DNA of 64,000 nucleotides, taken from positions 62,001 to 126,000 of the forward strand of contig JAFQXE010000028.1 of the NCBI GenBank assembly GCA_017407125.1, read 5' to 3'. This DNA comes from Thermoguttaceae bacterium. Its GTDB lineage: Bacteria > Planctomycetota > Planctomycetia > Pirellulales > Thermoguttaceae. Made by a program: the position numbers and the translations under genes. The notes beneath the pieces were generated by a model, which saw only the letters and a list, made by a program, of their open reading frames with translations, had not been told where the DNA came from and did no database searches. This document shows positions 45,470 through 53,396 of the stretch, one piece after another; position 1 is the first letter of the stretch, and each line of letters starts with the position of its first letter.

Positions 45470-46858
45470 TTATTTTTGAGGCGTTTCAGCCGAATTCGCG
45501 TCTTCAATCGGTTTTAGAATCATCGTAACAGGCGTACCGCACGGCGGGATTTTCGCCTCGTTGGCAATAAACAGTCTGGAATCGTTGTCTCCAGAGCTTT
45601 CTATCGGAACGTCCATAACGGCGGACGGGAAGTTGGAAACGCAAATCAGCTCTCCGTCGGCGTCGCCCATATACATGCGCCTTCCGTCTCGGTTTACCAT
45701 GAACATAGACCCTGTAAACACAAACGGCGTTTTCATGGTTTCTTTGGTCTGTTCGTCTAAAACCCATTCCCCGGCAGAGGTTTGCTGAACATTCCCCTCC
45801 GCGTCCTTCCAGCGAAGCGTAACGTCAATCCGAGTCCCAGACGGCGGAATGAATTCAGGCGAAAAGACCGCCGGTTTGCCTGGCTGCGCCCCGGACGCCA
45901 GCAGAGCCGCGTGCATCAAATGCGGAATGATGTCAAAAACCAGCACAGACTCGTGCGCCTTGGGACCGTCGGCAAAAATGCGATCTTTGAAAGATCGATC
46001 CCGCGTTACACGACCGGTGCAGGCGAACAGTTCCAGCGGTCCGCGATTCAATCCAACTGCGCCATGAAGCACCGCGGTTTTATTCTTTTTATCAAACCAG
46101 ATGTTTTGCTTGGGATGAAGCCGAACCAAATCATCCGGATTGTCGATAATCGGGTCGCCCAAATCGACCAGCAGCGGCTTCGCCTTGACAGCCGCCTTCC
46201 AGTCGTAATCCGGAGAATTCGGGTCAAGAACCGAATCCGGATAATCGCCCTCTTGACCGATAGCGCCATTGTCAATCGCCTGTTGAGTAAGCGTCTTTCT
46301 GGGCGTTTCAGACGCAATCGACAGGAACGCGTCTTTATCCGCCCGGGACGAATCCGCCTGCTTTTGCTTTTCCTTTAACTCCGCTTCCTGTTCCGGCGTC
46401 AATTCCGGTTCCTGATAGTCAGCAGCGTTGAACTCCTGCGCTTTTTTTATCGCCTCGTCCAGCTTCGCTTCTTCCTCCGGAGTTAATTTACGGTCGAAAG
46501 GATATTCGACATCGTCTGAATCGGAAACGTCGTCTGGAATCGGGACGCTGTCGCTGTCGTCTTGTCCGTCAGACGCTTCAGTCGCAACTGGCGCGTTTTC
46601 AACCGTGACGGAATCCTGATCATTGGACGGAGCGACAGAACTGGCGTCTGACGTTGCCGCCGCGTCGTTTGAATTATTCTCTCCCTTGTCAATTTCAACA
46701 GACGCCTGAGCCGACGGTTCCGAAACCTCTGGAACGTCTGTATTAGACGTTTTCCAGCAGCCGGACATTGCCAGGCTTATCGTCAAAACAAAATACAACG
46801 ACAGACGTCGAACGGCAGAATTGGAAAACGTTGCGATCAGAAAACGTGGATATTTCAT
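45470..46858 (-). CDS. Putative lipoprotein (462 aa)
   Basis: Start placed at 46858, giving a signal with lipobox LAMSGC (Cys at about residue 33). A long acidic Ser/Asp/Glu-rich linker (~35-165) follows, with a coiled segment LTPEQEAELKEKQKQAD, then a C-terminal beta-rich domain of about 250 residues starting near LVDLGDPIIDNP. It matches the layout of planctomycete secreted or lipoprotein domains of unknown function; no named family is recognised. Sixteen further upstream codons are open but look unrelated. Confidence 0.65.
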   Translation of the reverse strand: MKYPRFLIATFSNSAVRRLSLYFVLTISLAMSGCWKTSNTDVPEVSEPSAQASVEIDKGENNSNDAAATSDASSVAPSNDQDSVTVENAPVATEASDGQDDSDSVPIPDDVSDSDDVEYPFDRKLTPEEEAKLDEAIKKAQEFNAADYQEPELTPEQEAELKEKQKQADSSRADKDAFLSIASETPRKTLTQQAIDNGAIGQEGDYPDSVLDPNSPDYDWKAAVKAKPLLVDLGDPIIDNPDDLVRLHPKQNIWFDKKNKTAVLHGAVGLNRGPLELFACTGRVTRDRSFKDRIFADGPKAHESVLVFDIIPHLMHAALLASGAQPGKPAVFSPEFIPPSGTRIDVTLRWKDAEGNVQQTSAGEWVLDEQTKETMKTPFVFTGSMFMVNRDGRRMYMGDADGELICVSNFPSAVMDVPIESSGDNDSRLFIANEAKIPPCGTPVTMILKPIEDANSAETPQK

Positions 46859-46991
46859 GACAGCTTTTTTGTAACAGGCTAAACAGGGCAAACCGGTCAT
46901 AGGCAATAAAAGACGAGAAACAGAATCGCCAATGCGGTTGACGTCCTGTTTCTCGCATCTAATTTAATAATCTAAATTGTCTGACGCTCGC

Positions 46992-48854
46992 TTACTGACG
47001 AATAGACAATACAAATTCTTCGAAGCTGAATCCGTCTGCTTCCATTTTGAAAAATCCGCCGGAAGTTCCGAAATAGGTTTTAATCTGTTCAAACGGCGGC
47101 AACGAGCTGGCGTCCAACATTTGCGTCTGCTTCGACTTCGGGCTGTCAGTTCCAGCAATCGCTTTGACAATTCGTGCAAGCGTGGTTTTGCTTTCGACCG
47201 ACTTGCCGGATTTAAACAATTCGTAGTTCAGACGGTAGCTGTTTTCTGTCGGGCTGTAAATCCAAACGCAGGCAGAATCGCCGCAGCGCTGCTTGGCGAC
47301 AGCCATGGTTCGTTTGAATCCAACAGAATCTTTCAGCGGCTGAGCGGACGGGGTAAGCAGCTGAGCTAAAAATTCCCTTTTGGAAGCGATAATCAAATAT
47401 CCGTTTTCAACGGCGATTGCGGCATGCGCCATCGGTCCTTCCGGCTTTTCTTTTTTGGATGACGATCCGACAGCGGGAAGGTTCAATGAGCTCTTCTTTT
47501 TCTGTTTCGGAACGCATTGCCAAATATTATACTGACCCAGTTTTTCTGGCAAAACCTCCTTGTCGCCATTGAACAGTCTTTCCAGAGCGGAACGAACGGC
47601 ATTGGCGTCTTTAACGCGCAAGGCGTAGGCTTTGCATTCGGATTCCGGTCCGAGAGGCTCCAACGCCTGGCTGATAATTAAAAGCTGACCTTCAAAATAG
47701 CGAACCAGATCGTTTTTGAGGTTGATTCTCGGTCCCATCGGATCTTGTTCCAGACCTTCTACAACGTCCGCCCAGACGCCTTGTTCGCCATCGCCGAAAT
47801 AGGTGTCAAAGAACGGGGCGATGTTGTCAAAGACCAATTCGGGAGTTCCCTGAATTGCTGTGAACGAGGAAATTTTGGAACTGATCCAGACTGGCGGCTC
47901 CGGACACGAAACGTTGGTCAACTCGAACATGTTCATGGCTCCTGACCACGGTTTGGGAGCGTAAATATAACCCTTGACAAATCGGTTAAAAGCGGCAGCC
48001 GGTTTAAGCTGAACGGATCCGCCCGCAGCGCGATATCCGATAAGCCCTGACTTCTTCATACCGTCAGTCGGGCTTTTACTGCTGAGATTTCCAGCGGAGT
48101 ATTTGTCGTTGAGAAGCTGGACGGCTTCGGCATAACGATCAATCTGAACAAAGCTGAAGAATTCGTTCTTTTGAGATGAATGTTGTTTAATCTTCTGATA
48201 ATAAGCGCTGGCGACAATTGGTTTGACTGACGCTACCGCCGCGTTATTGGACGCCTTCTGCCACAACATTTTGGCTATCATCAGGTTATCGCAGACAACC
48301 ATCAGGTCGCCGTCAATAATATAAACGATCTTCTGATTTTTGCCGTGGTCGTCGACAAAGTCCAGCTGAACAAACGACGCCGTTCCAACCTGGTTGCGAA
48401 TAACGGTTCCTTTTTTCTGCTGAATGTTGGCGCTGACCTTGTTCACCAGCTGGTTAGCTTCAGCAGAATGACCGGAAATATTAGCCATCAAAGCAATCGC
48501 CAGAAGTTCTTTATTGGGATAAATCGTTCCAAAAGCGACTTCGCCGTTGGCTACGTTGCGTAAATCGTTGAGTGTAATTCCAAGGCGATCTTTAAGCGGT
48601 CCGCTGGCAACCTGTTCTGAAATTGAATCCTGAAAAGGTTTCATATTGGGTTGAGAAGCAAGAATACCCAAATCGGTTTGTTCGAACTGGCTTGACAAAC
48701 GAGCGACGTCTGGAATAGACGTAAACTGCGCCGTATAGTACGGGAAATAACGATCCATTGGAACGCTCAAATCTATTTGAGCAAACGCTGCCGCGCTAAA
48801 AAGCATTGTGCATAATAAGCACAGACTGACGGAAAATAAATGTTGTCGGGTCAC
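46992..48854 (-). CDS. Secreted protein of unknown function (620 aa)
   Basis: Start is GTG 48854, preceded by GGAG at 6 bases. A signal peptide ends near AAFAQ (residue ~27). The mature part is alpha/beta with repeated hydrophobic strands (KIVYIIDGDLMVVCDN) and no cysteine pattern or catalytic motif. It ends in FSFEEFVLSIRQ. No family is recognised. It is transcribed toward the lipoprotein gene, 133 bases away, and may share its operon. Confidence 0.7.
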   Translation of the reverse strand: MTRQHLFSVSLCLLCTMLFSAAAFAQIDLSVPMDRYFPYYTAQFTSIPDVARLSSQFEQTDLGILASQPNMKPFQDSISEQVASGPLKDRLGITLNDLRNVANGEVAFGTIYPNKELLAIALMANISGHSAEANQLVNKVSANIQQKKGTVIRNQVGTASFVQLDFVDDHGKNQKIVYIIDGDLMVVCDNLMIAKMLWQKASNNAAVASVKPIVASAYYQKIKQHSSQKNEFFSFVQIDRYAEAVQLLNDKYSAGNLSSKSPTDGMKKSGLIGYRAAGGSVQLKPAAAFNRFVKGYIYAPKPWSGAMNMFELTNVSCPEPPVWISSKISSFTAIQGTPELVFDNIAPFFDTYFGDGEQGVWADVVEGLEQDPMGPRINLKNDLVRYFEGQLLIISQALEPLGPESECKAYALRVKDANAVRSALERLFNGDKEVLPEKLGQYNIWQCVPKQKKKSSLNLPAVGSSSKKEKPEGPMAHAAIAVENGYLIIASKREFLAQLLTPSAQPLKDSVGFKRTMAVAKQRCGDSACVWIYSPTENSYRLNYELFKSGKSVESKTTLARIVKAIAGTDSPKSKQTQMLDASSLPPFEQIKTYFGTSGGFFKMEADGFSFEEFVLSIRQ

Positions 48855-49141
48855 TGGATACTCCAATTAAAGGGATAAATGTTAACGCCGCGAACAAAGT
48901 CGCATCAGGAAAACATGCCTGACATAAACTCCATCTTACCCCATTTAATTATCTGAAAACCATAATAACTAATCAGGGCAAAATGGCGAAATTCAAAATA
49001 CTCTTTTAACGTATTATAACAATTAATGAAATCTAAGCAATAGGAATTTAGGAAATTATTTGGATTTTGGAATACAAAAGGCGGAAACCTGCCGCGTTTT
49101 GCGCTCAAATCCCGTAATTTCGTTACTGAGCGTAATTCTGA

Positions 49142-50527
49142 TCATTCTGGAATGCCAATCAGGTCGTATTCCTCTTGGTCAACGATATTGACGTTAAGGA
49201 ACTGACCTTCTTTGAGCGGGCGTTTCTTCGGACCTTCCGTATCTTCTTGAGGATAGGTAACATAGACAACCCCGTCAACGTCTGGAGCGTCCATCCAGGT
49301 GCGACCGATAAACACGCCCGGCGCGTCTTCCAGCTCGTAGTCCAGAACGCATTCGACCACGTTCCCGATGATTTCCTCGTTGTTTTGGACGTTGATTTCC
49401 GCCTGAACGTCCATCAGCTCCTGAGAGCGTTCATGAATCGTCTTTTCGTCCACCTGATCCGGCAGCTGCGCCGCCTCGGTTCCCAATTCCGGCGAAAATT
49501 CAAACACGCCGACGTGATTAAACCTCTGCTGTTTGAGGAACTTGACCAAGCTCTTATGCGCCGACTTCGTTTCGCCGGGGAATCCGGAAATGAACGTCGT
49601 TCTCAAAACCAGACCGTCGATTTTACGGCGCATTTTATCCAGCAGGGCGCGGGTTTTGTCGCCTGAAACGCCGCGGTGCATCAGCCGAAGAACCTCGTTG
49701 TCGATATGCTGCAAGGGCATGTCGATATACGGCAAGACGCGCTGCGCCCCGGCAATCGTGTCGATTAAATAATCGTCTACCGCCAGCGGATAGAGATACA
49801 TGAGCCGAATCCAGTTCAGATTCTCGATTTTATCCAACTGCTGCAGCAGCTGCGCCAGCTGCGGTTTTCCGTACAAGTCCGCTCCGTAATAAGACGTGTC
49901 CTGAGCCAGCAAAACCAGCTCCTTAACGCCGGAATCCGCCAGACGTTTCGCTTCCTCAACGCACTGTTCGATCGGTTTGCTGATATACTGCCCGCGAATT
50001 TTCGGAATGAGACAAAACGAACACGTCCGATTGCAGCCCTCGGCGATTTTCATAAACGCGACGTGGTCAGGCGTCAAGGCGTGGCGCGTCTCGTCCGCCG
50101 GCAGCGTGTCCGGCTGATAGTTCTCGTAGAACATCGGCAGCTTCATCTGAGACGCATTTTTCGGGTCAGCGTCCAAACGTTCCAACGCTTCCAGAATCGC
50201 CTCGCGGGAAAAAACGTCCAGAATGATATCGACGTCTTTGCAGGTTTCCAGCACAACCTCTTTATCCGTCTGAACGAGGCAGCCAGCAACAATAACGTGT
50301 TTCGCCTGACGGTTGCGTTTGCGAGTCAGCGCCTCGTCAATCGTATCGTACGATTCCTTTCGCGACGACGCCAGAAACCCGCACGTGTTGACAATAATCA
50401 CGTCCGCCTCGTCGAGGTCGTGAGTAATCGGATACCCCGCCTGTTCCAGCTTCCCGAGCATCTGTTCGCTGTCGACCAGGTTCTTGGCGCAGCCCAACGA
50501 TATAATTGTACAGCAATTCTTAAGCAT
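49142..50527 (-). CDS. rimO: Ribosomal protein S12 methylthiotransferase (461 aa)
   Basis: A radical-SAM enzyme that adds a methylthio group to the conserved Asp of ribosomal protein S12. The N-terminal UPF0004 cluster site is present (SLGCAKNLVDSE and VNTCGF, a third Cys in VAGCLVQ), the radical-SAM CNRTCSFC at ~150, and a C-terminal TRAM domain ending GPKKRPLKEGQFLNV. GCAKN with the VDSE context separates RimO from MiaB. No Shine-Dalgarno site is seen. Confidence 0.93.
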   Translation of the reverse strand: MLKNCCTIISLGCAKNLVDSEQMLGKLEQAGYPITHDLDEADVIIVNTCGFLASSRKESYDTIDEALTRKRNRQAKHVIVAGCLVQTDKEVVLETCKDVDIILDVFSREAILEALERLDADPKNASQMKLPMFYENYQPDTLPADETRHALTPDHVAFMKIAEGCNRTCSFCLIPKIRGQYISKPIEQCVEEAKRLADSGVKELVLLAQDTSYYGADLYGKPQLAQLLQQLDKIENLNWIRLMYLYPLAVDDYLIDTIAGAQRVLPYIDMPLQHIDNEVLRLMHRGVSGDKTRALLDKMRRKIDGLVLRTTFISGFPGETKSAHKSLVKFLKQQRFNHVGVFEFSPELGTEAAQLPDQVDEKTIHERSQELMDVQAEINVQNNEEIIGNVVECVLDYELEDAPGVFIGRTWMDAPDVDGVVYVTYPQEDTEGPKKRPLKEGQFLNVNIVDQEEYDLIGIPE

Positions 50528-50954
50528 AATATTCCGTCTTGTTAGAGGTCAGGGGAGAACGTCCGCATTCCGCACAGACGCCCTCCACGCTTAATATTAT
50601 ACTAGAATCTCAAATAAATGGAAGGAGCAGGGCGGCGGGGAATTAGCAATTGTCAATTACGCAAAGCGCCGCCTTGTCTAGTGAAAAATCCGTTGAGTCC
50701 GGTTCTAGCCCGGTCTTCGCCCGCTGAAGGTTCCCCAATGCGGTTGTTACGTCTGCAAGTCAAATATCTACATTTGATTAGGCAAAAACGAATTTTAGAG
50801 AAATTCCCCCAAAATTTGATTTTTCCATAATTACCCCCTTGCAAAAAAACAAAATCCTTGAATAATTGATATTCAAAGAGGCTAAAAGCATTCAGAAATA
50901 TATTTTTGAAGCGTCAATCGTTATTATTCAAACTTGCAATTGGGAGCGTATTCT
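50528..50954. other. Spacer with heptamer remnant and AT-rich leader of the motor-GTPase operon
   Basis: Positions 50640-50665 hold GCAATTG/TCAATTA heptamers followed by ACGCAAAGCG. From 50800 to 50940 the DNA is AT-rich; TTGCAA at 50839-50844 and TAATTG at 50863-50868 (18-base spacing) are a weak promoter guess for the following operon. No tRNA or gene was found. Confidence 0.4.
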
Positions 50955-51542
50955 ATGCGAAAATTGTTATTGACATTTATCCTGATAGTTTTAGGATTGC
51001 TAATATTCGCTGCATCACAATCGTCATTTGCAGCTGATACAAACATCAGCGAAAGCGAAGCTGTTTCCGAAACCGAAACCGACGCCGACGCTGAAACAGA
51101 CGCGTCTAAAAAGGAAAGCTCTGTTCACGGTCTGTTCAAGGGATATGTTTACGCAGTTTCTCAAAACCCCTGGTTTGATCTCGCAATTTTGATAACGGGA
51201 GCTATTTTGTTTATTGTGCAAGCGTTCTTTCTTGTCAGTTATCTTTCCAGAAAATACTGGGCAACTCAAAACGCCACGATCATTTCAGAACTTTTCTTGG
51301 CGCTTTGTGAAGTCTTTCCGCTGCTTGGTTTGTTGGGAACCGTCCTGGGATTGCTTGATACATTTAGCGCGCTGCCAAACGGCAATATGGCTGAAATGTC
51401 AAATGTAATTAAGGATTTGCTTCCAAAATTTGCTCCTGCATTAACCACAACGGTTTCTGGAATGCTGGCGATGATTTTTAATCTGATGTTGTGCGTTTTC
51501 TCTTGGTTTTGCATCCAGTTTATCAGTCAGGAGGAAAAATAA
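50955..51542 (+). CDS. MotA/TolQ/ExbB-like membrane protein (195 aa)
   Basis: Start is ATG 50955, with GGGAG 9 bases before it. A cleavable-looking signal (1-27, ending SFAAD) is followed by an acidic linker with TETDADAETDA (residues 28-56) and three helices (~73-95, ~115-140, ~160-190). The last two match the ExbB/TolQ pore helices: GLLGTVLGLLDTF at 125-137 and APALTTTVSGMLAMIFN at 160-176. It lacks the large cytoplasmic domain of classic ExbB, so it is a short member. Together with the next gene it should form a proton-conducting stator. Its stop shares one base with the next start. Confidence 0.85.
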   Translation: MRKLLLTFILIVLGLLIFAASQSSFAADTNISESEAVSETETDADAETDASKKESSVHGLFKGYVYAVSQNPWFDLAILITGAILFIVQAFFLVSYLSRKYWATQNATIISELFLALCEVFPLLGLLGTVLGLLDTFSALPNGNMAEMSNVIKDLLPKFAPALTTTVSGMLAMIFNLMLCVFSWFCIQFISQEEK

Positions 51543-52054
51543 TGAACGTTTCCAAAGTAATGGCGCGATTTCTGCCGTTGATGGACTTGTCCATTTTGTT
51601 GCTTGGCATGTTTTTGCTCGTTCTCAGCATTGCAAAGTTTAACGAATACAAGTCAGAAAGAATAGTAGTATTTAATGGAGTAATTAAAGACGACAGCAAA
51701 CAATCCTACGACGCCAAGAAGGTCTTGAAACAAACGCTCACATTGGAATTTCTCCCTATCTATGGGTGCTGTAATTCAAGTAATGGGTGTCTTGTAGGGC
51801 ATTGCTACTCCCTGGACGCCCAATTAAATCCGGGAAAAGAAATTCGCATGGATACCGATGCGGACTATAAGGAATTACTCCAGAAGTCCGGATTCAAGGA
51901 AGATAATATGCCAATTGTCTGTTTAATCACAATAAGCGACGGATGGCTTGCCTCTTGGGATTCAGAGACAGTCCGCAAGTTGGGAGAGACTTGGAATTGC
52001 GGTCGTATTTATCGGATATACAATTTTGCAGATTTTCCATTTAAAGAAGAGTAA
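51542..52054 (+). CDS. ExbD/TolR-like protein (170 aa)
   Basis: Start ATG 51542 overlaps the previous stop (TAATG), with GGAGG at 51529-51533. It has a single N-terminal helix (residues ~11-30) of the form LPLMDLSILLLGMFLLVL. The Asp at 15 corresponds to the conserved membrane Asp that carries protons in ExbD/TolR/MotB. The remaining ~140 residues are extracytoplasmic, with a Cys-rich loop (CCNSSNGCLVGHC), an unusual feature for ExbD. Family assignment rests on the helix and the partner gene, since the periplasmic domain is diverged. Confidence 0.75.
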   Translation: MNVSKVMARFLPLMDLSILLLGMFLLVLSIAKFNEYKSERIVVFNGVIKDDSKQSYDAKKVLKQTLTLEFLPIYGCCNSSNGCLVGHCYSLDAQLNPGKEIRMDTDADYKELLQKSGFKEDNMPIVCLITISDGWLASWDSETVRKLGETWNCGRIYRIYNFADFPFKEE

Positions 52055-52074
52055 TCAGGAAAAAGGATTCAACA

Positions 52075-52755
52075 ATGAATATTATCATTCTCGGGTTCTT
52101 TGGCGGCTTTTTATGGTCGTGCTTTCGAGTTGCCGCCGCTATTGTCGTTGGGGTAACAGTCGGGATTGCCGTTGCTGCAATTGCTTCTGCAGCTGGTTTA
52201 GCCCCTGTGGCGGGCGCTGCATTAGGAATAGCAGCCGCGGTGGGGGCGGGGGCGGCAACATACGCTATAATTGGACCATATCAAGAGACTACGTCTTCAT
52301 CAAAGGCTATAAAAGAAAATGAAAAGCCTGCGATTAATCCTGTAAAACCTAAAATAGAGATAGTGTCTAAAGAGGTAGTCATACCAATTCGATTTAAGGA
52401 GCCTGACGTCCAATTAGAAGGTGAGAGATGTCCATCTAAACGCTATTATTGCGAAATTAAAGAAGACAATGACTGGAAATCAATCCAGGGGAATTCGCCA
52501 AAAGACATGCTGGATCAGGTTCGCAGCCATTTTACTAAAATAATTGAACAGCGCCGCATTTCAGACCAAAAAGTTGTAGACAACAAAAAAACGAAAACGT
52601 TTTTTACAATTGACGTCTATAAGAAACCATTTCCTGGCGACAACATTCTTTCAGAATTGTGGGAACTGAAGAAGGAGTGTTTTAACGACAACGACAATTA
52701 CAACGCATACGATAAGGAATATTCAGAATCTGAAAGCGAAGGAGACAAAAAATAA
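52075..52755 (+). CDS. Gly/Ala-rich membrane-anchored protein (226 aa)
   Basis: Residues ~4-68 are a very hydrophobic Gly/Ala/Val-rich stretch (VVGVTVGIAVAAIASAAGLA) that could form one or two packed helices. The C-terminal 150 residues are soluble and charged (KRYYCEIKEDNDWKSIQG), with acidic tail ESESEGDKK. No family is recognised. It lies 20 bases behind the ExbD-like gene and its stop overlaps the next start by one base, so it is part of the operon. Confidence 0.7.
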   Translation: MNIIILGFFGGFLWSCFRVAAAIVVGVTVGIAVAAIASAAGLAPVAGAALGIAAAVGAGAATYAIIGPYQETTSSSKAIKENEKPAINPVKPKIEIVSKEVVIPIRFKEPDVQLEGERCPSKRYYCEIKEDNDWKSIQGNSPKDMLDQVRSHFTKIIEQRRISDQKVVDNKKTKTFFTIDVYKKPFPGDNILSELWELKKECFNDNDNYNAYDKEYSESESEGDKK

Positions 52756-53396
52756 TGAGTTTTACAGCTTTTTCATTCATTTCCCCAATGCCGCTTGCGA
52801 CACTGTTTGATTTATTTAAATGGTATGATAAATTATTTAGCCCGCAGGTTTCCATAGCGTGTACTTTAATCGTATGCCTTGTTGTTATTTGGGTTACCGG
52901 CGCGCTGTTTGACAACTGGTTTAAAACCAAAAAACTCCTCTTGGCAATAATTAAGACGGCGATCATTGGCGTCATTCTCTTTAGCGTCTTGAAAGCTACC
53001 GGAAAAGGCGACGGAGACGATGGAAAAACGCCGCCACCGCCGCCACCGCCGCCACGTCCAGTAGCCCCGGCCCCTGTTAAAAGAGATCCTGTTGATATAG
53101 CCATTACTTATTCAAATAATGGCGTTACCATTGATTATAAAGGAGCTGTAGCTACTTTACCCAATCCTACATCGCAAAAGATTTTTAATGAACTCAAAAA
53201 AAATTTGGAAGATAATCAATGTTTCGGAACGATAACCATTAAGCTCGAAAAGGATATTAAAGACCTGGAGAGCGTTAATGGAAACATTGATCGTTTGAAA
53301 GAGTTGTTGGATCAAGATAACGAGGCGCAGAATAATGCTACAAAGATACACTACAACGATTCAGACGCTAACATATCAACAGGAGTTAAAAAATGA
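52755..53396 (+). CDS. Membrane protein with proline-rich linker (213 aa)
   Basis: Two helices (residues ~34-54 and ~63-80) are followed by PPPPPPPPRPVAPAPVKR at about 93-110 and an alpha/beta C-terminal domain (DIAITYSNNGVTIDYKG, then ITIKLEKD). A helix, Pro-rich spacer and small domain recalls TonB/ExbD-type periplasmic reach, but the helix carries no Asp. It starts at TAATG with the previous stop, with GGAG 10 bases before, and overlaps the next gene by 4 bases (ATGA). Confidence 0.7.
   Translation: MSFTAFSFISPMPLATLFDLFKWYDKLFSPQVSIACTLIVCLVVIWVTGALFDNWFKTKKLLLAIIKTAIIGVILFSVLKATGKGDGDDGKTPPPPPPPPRPVAPAPVKRDPVDIAITYSNNGVTIDYKGAVATLPNPTSQKIFNELKKNLEDNQCFGTITIKLEKDIKDLESVNGNIDRLKELLDQDNEAQNNATKIHYNDSDANISTGVKK

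Noticed and set aside
48905-49108. 67-residue minus-strand frame between rimO and the secreted protein
   Set aside because: No start signal and aromatic-rich random-looking composition.
50680-50740. Possible tRNA (GGTTCTAGCC-like T-arm)
   Set aside because: Only a short hairpin forms; acceptor, D and anticodon stems could not be matched.
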